From Dysidea avara (taxonomy: Eukaryota; Porifera; Demospongiae; Dictyoceratida; Dysideidae): a DNA stretch of 64,000 nt. The DNA lies in the NCBI RefSeq assembly GCF_963678975.1, contig NC_089276.1, forward strand, positions 6,721,098-6,785,097, in the 5' to 3' direction. Below, one piece after another: positions 11,931 through 23,065 of the stretch. Position 1 is the stretch's first letter. The number at the start of each line of letters is the position of its first letter. A program made the position numbers and the translations under genes. The notes beneath the pieces were generated by a model that ran no database searches, was not told where the DNA came from, and saw only the letters and a program-made list of their open reading frames with translations.

Positions 11931-14900
11931 TGTTGGATGCTGCAATAAGTGTTGGCTGCTGCAATAAGTGTTGGCTGCTGCAATAAGTGTTGGCTGCTGC
12001 AATAAGTGTTGGCTGCTGCAATAAGTGTTGGCTGCTGCAATAAGTGTTGGCTGCTGCAATAAGTGTTGGCTGCTGCAATAAGTAATGTGTGGGTAATGTA
12101 TGTTTTCTGTTGCAATAAGTAATGCATGTTTGCTGCTGTAGTAAGTATTGTGTATGCTACTACTATGCAATGTGTGTGCTACTGCTAGTAGTATAATGTG
12201 TGTTCGCTGCTGTGATAAGTAATGTGTTTGCTGTGTGCTACTGCTAGTAGTAATGTGTGTTCGCTGCTGTGATAAGTAATGTGTTTGCTGTGTACTACTG
12301 CTAGTAGTAATGTGTGTTCGCTGCTGCGATAAGTAATGTGTTTGCTGTGTGTTAGTAGTAATGTGTGTTCGCTGCTGCAATAAGTAATGTGTTTGCTGTG
12401 TGTTAGTAGTAATGTGTGTTCGTTGCTGTGATAAGTAATGTGTTTGCTGTGTGCTACTGCTAGTAGTAATGTGTGTTTGCTGCTGCTATAAGTAATGTGT
12501 TCGCTGTGTGCAATAAGTAATGTGTTTGCTGTATGCCAGTAGTAATGTGCGTTCACTACTGTGATAAGTAATGTGTTTGCTGTATGCCAGTAGTAATGTG
12601 TGTTCGCTGCTGTGATAAGTAATGTGTTTGCTGTGTGCTACTGCTAGTAGTAATGTGTGTTCGCTGCTGTGATAAGTAATGTGTTTGCTGTGTACTACTG
12701 CTAGTAGTAATGTGTGTTCGCTGCTGCGATAAGTAATGTGTTTGCTGTGTGTTAGTAGTAATGTGTGTTCGCTGCTGCAATAAGTAATGTGTTTGCTGTG
12801 TGTTAGTAGTAATGTGTGTTCGTTGCTGTGATAAGTAATGTGTTTGCTGTGTGCTACTGCTAGTAGTAATGTGTGTTTGCTGCTGCTATAAGTAATGTGT
12901 TCGCTGTGTGCAATAAGTAATGTGTTTGCTGTATGCCAGTAGTAATGTGCGTTCACTACTGTGATAAGTAATGTGTTTGCTGTGTACTACTGCTAGTAGT
13001 AATGTGTGTTCGCTGCTGTGATAAGTAATGTGTTTGTTGTGTGCTACTGCTAGTAGTAATGTGTGTTCGCTGCTGTGATAAGTAATGTGTTTGCTGTGTA
13101 CTACTGCTAGTAGTAATGTGTGTTCGCTGCTGCGATAAGTAATGTGTTTGCTGTGTGCTACTGCTAGTAGTAATGTGTGTTCACTGCTGTGATAAGTAAT
13201 GTGTTTGCTGTGTACTACTGCTAGTAGTAATGTGTGTTCGCTGCTGTGATAAGTAATGTGTTTGTTGTGTGCTACTGCTAGTAGTAATGTGTGTTCGCTG
13301 CTGTGATAAGTAATGTGTTTGCTGTGTACTACTGCTAGTAGTAATGTGTGTTCGCTGCTGCGATAAGTAATGTGTTTGCTGTGTGCTACTGCTAGTAGTA
13401 ATGTGTGTTCACTGCTGTGATAAGTAATGTGTTTGCTGTGTACTACTGCTAGTAGTAATGTGTGTTCACTACTGCGATAAGTAATGTGTTTGCTGTGTAC
13501 TACTGCTAGTAGTAATGTGTGTTCGCTGCTGCGATAAGTAATGTGTTTGCTGTGTGCTACTGCTAGTAGTAATGTGTGTTCACTGCTGCGATAAGTAATG
13601 TGTTTGCTGTGTACTACTGCTAGTAGTAATGTGTGTTCGCTGCTGCGATAAGTAATGTGTTTGCTGTGTGCTACTGCTAGTAGTAATGTGTGTTCGCTGC
13701 TGCGATAAGTAATGTGTTTGCTGTGTGCTACTGCTAGTAGTAATGTGTGTTCACTGCTGTGATAAGTAATGTGTTTGCTGTGTACTACTGCTAGTAGTAA
13801 TGTGTGTTCACTACTGCGATAAGTAATGTGTTTGCTGTGTACTACTGCTAGTAGTAATGTGTGTTCACTACTGTGATAAGTAATGTGTTTGCTGTGTACT
13901 ACTGCTAGTAGTAATGTGTGTTCGCTGCTGTGATAAGTAATGTGTTTGTTGTGTGCTACTGCTAGTAGTAATGTGTGTTCGCTGCTGTGATAAGTAATGT
14001 GTTTGCTGTGTACTACTGCTAGTAGTAATGTGTGTTCGCTGCTGCGATAAGTAATGTGTTTGCTGTGTGCTACTGCTAGTAGTAATGTGTGTTCACTGCT
14101 GTGATAAGTAATGTGTTTGCTGTGTACTACTGCTAGTAGTAATGTGTGTTCACTACTGCGATAAGTAATGTGTTTGCTGTGTACTACTGCTAGTAGTAAT
14201 GTGTGTTCACTACTGCGATAAGTAATGTGTTTGCTGTGTACTACTGCTAGTAGTATAATGTGTGTTCACTACTGCGATAAGTAATGTGTTTGCTGTGTAC
14301 TACTGCTAGTAGTAATGTGTGTTCGCTGCTGTGATAAGTAATGTGTTTGTTGTGTGCTACTGCTAGTAGTAATGTGTGTTCGCTGCTGTGATAAGTAATG
14401 TGTTTGTTGTGTGCTACTGCTAGTAGTAATGTGTGTTCACTACTGCGATAAGTAATGTGTTTGCTGTGTGCTACTGCTAGTAGTAATGTGTGTTCACTGC
14501 TGCGATAAGTAATGTGTTTGCTGTGTGCTACTGCTAGTAGTAATGTGTGTTCACTGCTGTGATAAGTAATGTGTTTGCTGTGTGCTACTGCTAGTAGTAA
14601 TGTGTGTTCACTGCTGTGATAAGTAATGTGTTTGTTGTGTGCTACTGCTAGTAGTAATGTGTGTTCACTACTGCGATAAGTAATGTGTTTGCTGTGTGCT
14701 ACTGCTAGTAGTAATGTGTGTTCACTGCTGCGATAAGTAATGTGTTTGCTGTGTGCTACTGCTAGTAGTATAATGTGTGTTCACTACTGCGATAAGTAAT
14801 GTGTTTGCTGTGTACTACTGCTAGTAGTAATGTGTGTTCGCTGCTGTGATAAGTAATGTGTTTGTTGTGTGCTACTGCTAGTAGTAATGTGTGTTCACTA

Positions 14901-17500
14901 CTGCGATAAGTAATGTGTTTGCTGTGTGCTACTGCTAGTAGTAATGTGTGTTCACTGCTGCGATAAGTAATGTGTTTGCTGTGTGCTACTGCTAGTAGTA
15001 ATGTGTGTTCACTGCTGTGATAAGTAATGTGTTTGCTGTGTGCTACTGCTAGTAGTAATGTGTGTTCACTGCTGTGATAAGTAATGTGTTTGTTGTGTGC
15101 TACTGCTAGTAGTAATGTGTGTTCACTACTGCGATAAGTAATGTGTTTGCTGTGTGCTACTGCTAGTAGTAATGTGTGTTCACTGCTGCGATAAGTAATG
15201 TGTTTGCTGTGTGCTACTGCTAGTAGTAATGTGTGTTCACTGCTGTGATAAGTAATGTGTTTGCTGTGTGCTACTGCTAGTAGTAATGTGTGTTCACTGC
15301 TGTGATAAGTAATGTGTTTGCTGTGTGCTACTGCTAGTAGTAATGTGCGTCCACTACTGCGATAAGTAATGTGTTTGCTGTGTGCTACTGCTAGTAGTAA
15401 TGTGTGTTCACTGCTGTGATAAGTAATGTGTTTGCTGTGTGCTACTGCTAGTAGTAATGTGTGTTCACTGCTGTGATAAGTAATGTGTTTGCTGTGTACT
15501 ACTGCTAGTAGTAATGTGTGTTCACTACTGCGATAAGTAATGTGTTTGCTGTGTACTACTGCTAGTAGTAATGTGTGTTCACTACTGCGATAAGTAATGT
15601 GTTTGCTGTGTGCTACTGCTAGTAGTAATGTGTGTTCACTGCTGCGATAAGTAATGTGTTTGCTGTGTGCTACTGCTAGTAGTAATGTGTGTTCACTGCT
15701 GTGATAAGTAATGTGTTTGCTGTGTGCTACTGCTAGTAGTAATGTGTGTTCACTGCTGTGATAAGTAATGTGTTTGCTGTGTGCTACTGCTAGTAGTAAT
15801 GTGCGTCCACTACTGCGATAAGTAATGTGTTTGCTGTGTGCTACTGCTAGTAGTAATGTGTGTTCACTGCTGTGATAAGTAAAGTGTTTGCTGTGTGCTA
15901 CTGCTAGTAGTAATGTGTGTTCACTGTTGTGATAAGTAATGTGTTTGCTGTGTGCTACTGCTAGTAGTAATGTGTGTTCACTGCTGTGATAAGTAATGTG
16001 TTTGCTGTGTGCTACTGCTAGTAGTAATGTGTGTTCACTGCTGTGATAAGTAATGTGTTTGCTGTGTGCTACTGCTAGTAGTAATGTGTGTTTGCTGCTG
16101 CTATAAGTAATGTGTTTGCTGTGTGCTACTGCTAGTAGTAATGTGTGTTCACTGCTGTGATAAGTAATGTGTTTGCTGTGTGCTACTGCTAGTAGTAATG
16201 TGTGTTCACTGCTGTGATAAGTAATGTGTTTGCTGTGTGCTACTGCTAGTAGTAATGTGTGTTTGCTGCTGCTATAAGTAATGTGTTTGCTGTGTGCTAC
16301 TGCTAGTAGTAATGTGTGTTCACTGCTGTGATAAGTAATGTGTTTGCTGTGTGCTACTGCTAGTAGTAATGTGTGTTTGCTGCTGCTATAAGTAATGTGT
16401 TCGCTGTGTGCAATAAGTAATGTGTTTGCTGTATGCCAGTAGTAATGTGCGTTCACTACTGCGATAAGTAATGTGTTTGCTGTGTGCTACTGCTAGTAGT
16501 AATGTGTGTTTGCTGCTGCTATAAGTAATGTGTTCACTGTGTGCAATAAGTAATGTGTTTGCTGTATGCCAGTAGTAATGTGCGTTCACTACTGCTATAA
16601 GTAATGTGTTCGCTGTGTGCAATAAGTAATGTGTTTGCTGTATGCCAGTAGTAATGTGCGTTCACTACTGCGATAAGTAATGTGTTTGCTGTGTGCTACT
16701 GCCAGTAGTAATGTGTGTTTGCTGCTGCTATAAGTAATGTGTTTGTTGTGTGCTACTGCTAGTAGTAATGTGTGTTCGTTGCTGCAATAAGTAATGTGTT
16801 TGCTGTGTGCTACTGCTAGTAGTAATGTGTGTTTGCTGCTGCTATAAGTAATGTGTTCGCTGTGTGCAATAAGTAATGTGTTTGCTGTATGCCAGTAGTA
16901 ATGTGCGTTCACTACTGCGATAAGTAATGTGTTTGCTGTGTGCTACTGCTAGTAGTAATGTGTGTTCGCTGCTGTGATAAGTAATGTGTTTGTTGTGTGC
17001 TACTGCTAGTAGTAATGTGTGTTCACTGCTGTGATAAGTAATGTGTTTGCTGTGTGCAATAAGTAATGTGTTTGCTGTGTACTACTGCTAGTGGTAATGT
17101 GTGTTCACTGCTGTGATAAGTAATGCGTTTGCTGTGTGCAATAAATAATGTGTTTGCTGTGTGCTAGTAGTAATGTGTGTTTGCTGCTGCAATAAGTAAT
17201 GTGTTTGCTGTGTACTACTGCTAGTAGTAATGTGTGTTCACTGCTACGATAAGTAATGTGTTTGCTGTGTGCTACTGCTAGTAGTAATGTGTGTTCGCTG
17301 CTGTAATAAGTAATGTGTTTGTTGTGTGCTATCCAGTATTAATGTATGTTTGCCGCTGCAATAAGTAATGTGTCTGCCATATGTGTCTGCCGCTGATGCG
17401 TGTTTGCTGCTGCAATAAGTTTTGTGTGTTAGTAGCAATATGTGTTCACTGCTGCAATCAGTAATGTGTTTGCTACTGCAATAAGTAATGTGTGTTGTAA
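11931..17500. repeat. Minisatellite: 19-bp block then 57-bp units (long allele)
   Basis: 11,931-12,082 holds about eight copies of a 19-bp unit (TGTTGGCTGCTGCAATAAG). The rest is mainly a 57-bp unit built from TGATAAGTAATGTGTTTGCT + GTGTGCTACTGCTAGTAG + TAATGTGTGTTCACTGC, with shorter variants. Each 57-mer has a small perfect hairpin, CTACT-gct-AGTAG. Because 57 is divisible by three, long open frames appear on the minus strand (one of 564 codons at 14,762-16,456) with a 19-residue period. They follow from the period and are not evidence of a gene. The matching array at 54,391-56,114 is far shorter. Confidence 0.95.
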
Positions 17501-17656
17501 CTACTGTTGTTGTGCTACATGGGGTGCAGAAACTGCTAAGCTCATTGTTCTATGGAACAATGAATTATTACTTAACTTACAAAACCTAAGGTGTCACCTA
17601 ATTGAATAACATCACCGGATTGCATTTTGTTGTTCACGAGTCATAGCATTGCTTAG

Positions 17657-20386
17657 CAGCAAACACACATTACCACATTACCATTATTATATGTTCACGA
17701 ATCTTTACCTACAGTGATGTGTGACAAGTTTATGGAGAGTTCTGTTGATGATTCTTTGTGGTGTATTGTATCCCTACCAGACAGTAGCCAACTTCTTGTT
17801 GGTGTGATTTACAGGTCACCCTCATCTAATGAGGACAACAATAGTAAACTTATTGATGTGATCAGTAATTTATGGTGTTACAAAGAGTGTTCTCATGTCC
17901 TCTTGATGGGGGATTTCAATGTTCCAAACATTATTTGGCAGGAGTGTATCTGTTCTCAGAACTCAGATACTTTTGAAGTTAGGTTTTTAAACGCAACTTT
18001 AGACAGCTTTTTATCGCAACATGTATTGGATCCTACTCGTCAAGTTCCTACCCAAAGATCTTCCATCTTAGATTTAGTTTTTACGGATGACCCTAACTCA
18101 ATTGATTATATAGAACACTACCCTCCCTTGGGTTCTAGTGACCACGAATGTTTGGTTTTTGATTTTAAATGCTACACAGTTCTTCCAAGTTGCGAGGAAA
18201 CCCCACGCAGGTACAATTATTGGAAAGGCAACTACTTGGCTATGTGTGAAGAACTGGATAATATTGACTGGGATGATTTACTTCAACACGACTCTATTGA
18301 AACAAATTGGGATTTATTTAAGAATCTGATGCTATCACTTTTAGACAAGTATGTTCCTAAGGTCGTAAAGAAAGTCAACACAAACAAACCTCCATGGTGG
18401 TCAAGCCGTCTTTCTAAAGCTGTAAGAGATAAACAGTATTTGTATTCACATTTCAAGTTTACAAAATCACCATTGGATTATAGTAAATATACTTCCCAAC
18501 GAAACCATGTGAAATATTTGATAAGGTCTGCTAAAGTCAAGCACGATGAACTAATGATGCAAAGGTTTAAATCTAATCCTAAGATGTTGTACAGTTATGT
18601 GAGAAGCAAAAGCAAGGTGCGATCTAGAATTGGTCAACTGGAAAAAAGTGATGGAACTCTCACAACTAATGACAAAGAAACTGCTGGTGTTTTGAGTTCT
18701 TTTTTCAAATCTGTATTTACTGTTGAAGATACCTCTGCTGTTCCAAACTTTCCTACTAAAGTAAACACTACACTGAATGATATTTCATTTACTGAATCTG
18801 ATCTATATAGTGTGTTAAAATCTTTGAACCCCAACAAAACTCCTGGTCCAGACAATGTGCACCCCCAGCTTTTAAAGAATTGCGCACATAGCCTGACAAA
18901 ACCACTTTTTCTGTTGTTTGTCCAATCATTGAATAGTGGTAAACTTCCTAAGGAATGGAAAATGGCGAATGTTACACCTATCTTCAAGAAAGGTTCCAAA
19001 ACTAGTGCAAACAACTACAGGCCAGTGAGTCTAACATCACAGGTTGTCAAAATCCTAGAATCTTTAATACGCTCAAGGATAATGCAGTACTTAGAAGATA
19101 ACAACATTGTCACACATTGTCAACATGGTTTTGTTACTAAGAAATCTTGTTTCACAAATCTTTTGGAGACATATGAAAATTGGACTCTTGCACTAGACTC
19201 GGGTCATGGTATTGATGTCATCTACCTTGACTACAGAAAAGCTTTTGATTCTGTGCCTCACTGCAGACTCGCTCAGAGGTTGGCTGGCTATGGTCTTGAT
19301 GGTAAGATTTTAACATGGTTGACTGATTTTCTTTCGGATCGTTTGCAAAGAGTGGCTTTAAATGGAGAGGTTTCTGAATGGCTGGAGGTGACTAGTGGAG
19401 TACCACAGGGTTCCGTACTTGGGCCGCTTCTTTTTGTTTTGTATATAAATGACATAGCTGAGGCCATACAATGTGACTTGGAAGTCTTTGCTGATGACAC
19501 CAAACTATACTCGATTATTGAGACTATTGAAGATATTCTTAGGCTTCAGCAGGACTTGAATAATGCCCAGGAATGGTCAACACTGTCTCTTCTAAGCTTG
19601 AACATTGACAAATGCAAAGTAATGCACATCGGAAATACATTAGATTCTAATTACTATGTGTCAGATTCAGCTAGCCTTACAAATCTAAGTGTAGTCGAAA
19701 ATGAGAAGGACCTGGGTGTTTGGGTGACCAACAAGCTGGACTCAAGTCTCCACTGTCAGAAGGCTGTAGCAAAGGCGAACATAGTTATTGGGATGATAAA
19801 AAGAACTTTCCCGAGTATGTCAAAGGATCTTTTTCTGTTTCTATACAAAACTTATGTGAGGCCTCATCTGGAATACATTGTGCAGTTGTGGAGCCCTTAT
19901 TTACTTAAGGACATAGACATGCTAGAAAAGGTGCAAATGAGAGCAACTAAGCTAATTAAAGGATTCAACGGGCTTCCATATTCAACTAGATTACAAAAAC
20001 TAGAATTGTATTCACTTTACTGCCGACGCGAGCGAGGAGATTTGATTGAAACTTACAAGATATTAAAAGGGTACTATGACATTGAATGGTCTAAACTGTT
20101 TACGTTGAATACATCAAATACCAGAGGACATTCTTTGAAACTCTTTAAGAAGCAGTGTAGAACAAAACAGAGATTAAATTTTTTTACCCAACGAGTTGTC
20201 AACATTTGGAACTTACTCCCACACCATGTAGTATCCTCACCCACTATAGCTCTTTTTAAACAACAATTGGACTGTTATTGGAAACAACAAGGACATGGAT
20301 ATGAACAAAGGCCTAGTGCCTAAGCATATTTTTGTATTTTAGTGTTGTGTGTATCCATTATCAATAATAATAATAATAATAATAAT
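17657..20386 (+). mobile_element. 5'-truncated APE-type LINE (CR1/jockey-like)
   Basis: Begins where similarity to the second copy of the flanking segment stops (17,656/56,277) and ends in an (AAT)n run at 20,363-20,386, a plausible LINE tail. It contains the endonuclease/reverse-transcriptase frame at 17,714-20,323 but lacks the upstream part of the endonuclease and any ORF1, as expected from incomplete reverse transcription. Its own 3' UTR is short, about 40 bp before the repeat tail. Confidence 0.85.
17714..20323 (+). CDS. LINE ORF2 fragment: endonuclease C-terminal half + reverse transcriptase
   Basis: 869 codons without a stop. Residues 66-69 are GDFN and 141-144 are SSDH, the second half of an APE-type (exonuclease-endonuclease-phosphatase) nuclease domain. 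The N-terminal half with the first catalytic residues is missing. Reverse-transcriptase landmarks follow: KTPGPDNVHP (near 377), NNYRPVSLTS, YLDYRKAFDSVP, SGVPQGSVLGPLLF (561 onward) and the catalytic FADD at 591-594. The C-terminal tail WNLLPHHVVSSPT is the usual LINE ending. The start is simply the first Met after the truncation point. The enzyme would nick target DNA and copy LINE RNA into it, but this copy cannot have a complete endonuclease. The lack of stops suggests a fairly recent insertion. Confidence 0.9.
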   Translation: MMCDKFMESSVDDSLWCIVSLPDSSQLLVGVIYRSPSSNEDNNSKLIDVISNLWCYKECSHVLLMGDFNVPNIIWQECICSQNSDTFEVRFLNATLDSFLSQHVLDPTRQVPTQRSSILDLVFTDDPNSIDYIEHYPPLGSSDHECLVFDFKCYTVLPSCEETPRRYNYWKGNYLAMCEELDNIDWDDLLQHDSIETNWDLFKNLMLSLLDKYVPKVVKKVNTNKPPWWSSRLSKAVRDKQYLYSHFKFTKSPLDYSKYTSQRNHVKYLIRSAKVKHDELMMQRFKSNPKMLYSYVRSKSKVRSRIGQLEKSDGTLTTNDKETAGVLSSFFKSVFTVEDTSAVPNFPTKVNTTLNDISFTESDLYSVLKSLNPNKTPGPDNVHPQLLKNCAHSLTKPLFLLFVQSLNSGKLPKEWKMANVTPIFKKGSKTSANNYRPVSLTSQVVKILESLIRSRIMQYLEDNNIVTHCQHGFVTKKSCFTNLLETYENWTLALDSGHGIDVIYLDYRKAFDSVPHCRLAQRLAGYGLDGKILTWLTDFLSDRLQRVALNGEVSEWLEVTSGVPQGSVLGPLLFVLYINDIAEAIQCDLEVFADDTKLYSIIETIEDILRLQQDLNNAQEWSTLSLLSLNIDKCKVMHIGNTLDSNYYVSDSASLTNLSVVENEKDLGVWVTNKLDSSLHCQKAVAKANIVIGMIKRTFPSMSKDLFLFLYKTYVRPHLEYIVQLWSPYLLKDIDMLEKVQMRATKLIKGFNGLPYSTRLQKLELYSLYCRRERGDLIETYKILKGYYDIEWSKLFTLNTSNTRGHSLKLFKKQCRTKQRLNFFTQRVVNIWNLLPHHVVSSPTIALFKQQLDCYWKQQGHGYEQRPSA

Positions 20387-20653
20387 TGTGTTTCATGAAA
20401 TGAAATGTAGATACTCAGACGGGGGGGAGAGGGGGTAGTGGGGCAACACATTGATAGGTGCATTAGATTATTATAATTACGTATGGGGAAAATATTGGCC
20501 CTCGAAAAAATTTAGGCAATGGATACAAATAAACGCGTATAAAAGTTATTGTCTAATTTAGCACATCTACAAAAGTCACGCTTGCGGACTTTCCATACCT
20601 AGGCTAAGTTTGCAATATGGTAATGGTTGCAAAGGTGATTTGAATAGAAATGT

Positions 20654-20692
<39 letters not shown>

Positions 20693-20713
20693 CACGCCGT
20701 ACTTATGTCTTAC
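20387..20713. other. Spacer between LINE and last Ig exon
   Basis: Nothing recognised apart from a G-rich patch near 20,420-20,440 and an (AT)n run at 20,657-20,691. Confidence 0.6.
20657..20691. repeat. (AT)n microsatellite
   Basis: About 17 AT dinucleotides immediately downstream (minus-strand sense) of the Ig exon at 20,714. Confidence 0.95.
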
Positions 20714-21022
20714 CAAACAAGGTGTACATATCAGAAGTATTGGTCATTCCATCAATAGTAGCTACACAGTAATAAGTACCAGTATCACTGGTTGATGAGG
20801 ATGAGATGGTATAAGTTACACTGTTACTACCAGTGGCTACTGTTAACAATGATGAACCACTGGCTCCAGTTAATGAATCATCATCGAACTGCCACATGGT
20901 CATGATCCGAGGACCACCACTAGCAGTACAAGTCATTGACTGACTGTCATTAAAGTTGAGTAACAATAAAGAACCAGTTAATGGCGGAATGAACATGATA
21001 TCAGTGATGTTTGGTTGGAGAA
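20714..21022 (-). CDS. Ig-domain exon, type D (third copy, 3'-most exon seen)
   Basis: 309 bp, 103 codons. The acceptor is TTTGCTACAG and the donor G|GTAAGAC. The first strand cysteine is in MTCTASGGP, the tryptophan in MWQF, and the second cysteine in TSDTGTYYCVA, a textbook Ig core. Serine/threonine-rich stretches (SSSSTSDTG) lie before the last strands. It is closely similar to exons at 45,120 and 58,496 but its upstream neighbour is a different Ig type, so it is a displaced copy. No following exon was found before the LINE at 20,386. Confidence 0.87.
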
Positions 21023-21489
21023 CTGTAGCAAAAAAAGAATAATGATGATTCTTTACATGTTACATTGTGCAATGCACTGTACAAATATGCATATGTACCG
21101 TATTTGAACAACATCATCCAAGTTTTGTTTAATTGTGTGTATGTGCAGCTGCTGTTTAATCTGGCAAGGAAGAACAAATGTAGCCAATTGTCCAAATCAT
21201 AGATTGTACCAATATACATTATTAACAAAGAACTAAAAAATTAACTAGTCTAAAAAAACAGAATTTCTCTTGTAGTTTCTGATAACAACAGTCTATATAG
21301 GTGTCGGTGGACATTTTCCAATAGTTTCTGTATATACATGTAATGGCAGCAGCATGCATTGGTTACACATTGGACTATTACTTATCTGTAATTGTTAGAT
21401 GTGGTGGCACACAAACAAACATGATAAACAAGATACACACAAATATCAAAGGCAAGACAAACAAGAAGATACAGACAAACTAAAATTAC

Positions 21490-21762
21490 CAGACAGTGTA
21501 GCAGTGTTGGATACAGCAATTCCCTCATTGTTAGTAGCAATACAATAGTACCCAGTGCCATCCTGATCATATCTGGGATCAGAAATAGTGTACATTGGAT
21601 TAGTTTCATTCTCAATTTCCATTCCAATATCATAACCAGAAGCCACCACAAACCAGCTGTAGCTGAGCATAGAGAATCCTTCAGCTCTACAACTGAAACT
21701 GACTGATACTCCTGGATAGACTGCCTGTATTGCAACAGGATGTTCAACTATGCTGGGCCGAA
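21490..21762 (-). CDS. Ig-domain exon, single type
   Basis: 273 bp, 91 codons. Acceptor TATGATACAG, donor G|GTAATT. The domain starts RPSIVEHPVAIQ. Core residues are SFSCRAEGF, YSWFV and DGTGYYCIATNNEG, so both cysteines, the tryptophan and the tyrosine-corner motif are present. N-glycosylation sequon NET occurs mid-domain. The neighbouring exons are 468 bp downstream and 1,046 bp upstream. No close relative occurs elsewhere in the window. Confidence 0.87.
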
Positions 21763-22807
21763 CTGTATCATAGAAAAAGTATGTATCATGGAGCATCTGT
21801 CTAGTCATAATCACGCATACAGCAAAGAAATGAAATATATACAAATATAAATTCATAAGTGCATTTGACCACTCTTCAAGTGCAGCAAAGAGAAACTTCT
21901 CTATTTGAACAGTCGTTTTGTCCACCAAGTAATAAATTTAGTGAACACTGTAAACTATTAACACCACCTAACAATTAAGCTTGCATACCTCCATAGAAAC
22001 CAATAAGGACTAAACCAAAGGAACTGGACATGTTCTATGGAGCAGTAACATGAGATACAGCTTCTCACTTGCTTGTACAATAATAAACACCATTATTAAG
22101 GAAAGTGTATAAACGAAAGGAATGCAATTACAACTACAGGTATACAATTCACAGATGGAGTGATGTGCCTATACTACTACTACTTGTGAACTTGTGAATC
22201 TAGGACAGCATCTGTGCAGTGTTATCATGCATAAATTACATCCTCTTTGCTTTTAGCTTATATATGAGTAGTGTAACAAATGTGAATCGTAGTTGTTCTG
22301 CACTTGTGTGGTAAATATTTTGCACTTTACTGTACAGTTAAGTGGTCAACTCTGTGGAACGGAACTACAACAAAAATGACACCCTGGAATCCTTACTAAA
22401 GCAACAGACTTATTCGTGGTGATGTTCCATTCACCTACATACGTACATTTAAACCAAACATGGAATCATTGGACACCGCACTGGTGAGGACAATAATAGT
22501 CCCATGCTGTTCTACTCCCTCTGTATATATATATACAAACTTGAAATTGAGACAAGTCATGCAACTGAACATTTCCTTTACTAATCTTACTGAAGTAACA
22601 TCAAAACATTCATTTAAGTCAGATAGTAGATGGCATAGTTCAGTACTGAGCCATTTCATCTCTTAAACTGTCGTATCTTTGTAAAGGAGAGTGTCTACAA
22701 TACATGTATTATTACTGCAAAAGGGCAATTATTATAATACAGAAAACTTTAATCATCCATCATAACATGGATTCAGTACATGTGCAAACTGTGTTAATTA
22801 TACTCAC
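21763..22807. other. Intron, nothing recognised
   Basis: About 1 kb between two Ig exons. Short frames on both strands lack domain features and no repeat family of the window was recognised. Confidence 0.55.
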
Positions 22808-23065
22808 CTATTAGTTGAGCTGGTGTTGAATTAGAAAATACCCCAAGGGAGTTACTACTTTCACAGATATACTGTCCAGTGTGATTGTACAATACTGATG
22901 TTATACTGTAAGTGTTACTAGTCTCATTCTGTAGTAATGTCACTATTGGAGTATCTATCATAAACCATTGGTAGGTAAATGGTGGTGAACCAAACTCTGT
23001 ACAGTTAAACATGATACTCTCTCCTAAAGTTACATTATGGAATGGAGGTGATATCACCGGTTGTT
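22808..23065 (-). CDS. Ig-domain exon, single type
   Basis: 258 bp, 86 codons. Acceptor TTGTTCTACAG, donor ATAG|GTGAGTA. It begins EQPVISPPFHNVTLGES, the usual Px(I/V) Ig start. Core is MFNCTEFGSPP, YQWFM and NHTGQYICESSNSLG. It carries several N-glycosylation sequons (NVT, NCT, NET, NHT, NST), fitting an extracellular domain. It is the only exon of the set starting AA after the splice; G|AA gives Glu. Confidence 0.87.

Larger units (their letters stand above)
8395..17656. repeat. Segmental duplication, copy 1
   Basis: 8,395 to about 11,930 matches 50,853 to about 54,390 with a constant offset of 42,458 bp, no indel found and about seven substitutions noticed. After the minisatellite, about 17,244-17,656 matches 55,865-56,277 at offset 38,621. 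The 3,837-bp difference is array length. Apart from the TIR element and minisatellite no gene is recognised. The left end coincides with the N gap and the right end with the 5' edge of a LINE. Confidence 0.93.

Noticed and set aside
11808..12956. Several overlapping minus-strand frames of 66-190 codons at the array's left part
   Set aside because: Same tandem-repeat cause; overlapping frames are shifts of one repeat.
14762..16456. 564-codon minus-strand open frame with a 19-residue repeat (HSKHITYHSSEHTLLLAVA-like)
   Set aside because: It coincides with a 57-bp minisatellite; 57 is divisible by three, so one stop-free unit stays open indefinitely. Similar frames occur throughout the array in several phases, with no splice or start context and rapid length change between copies.
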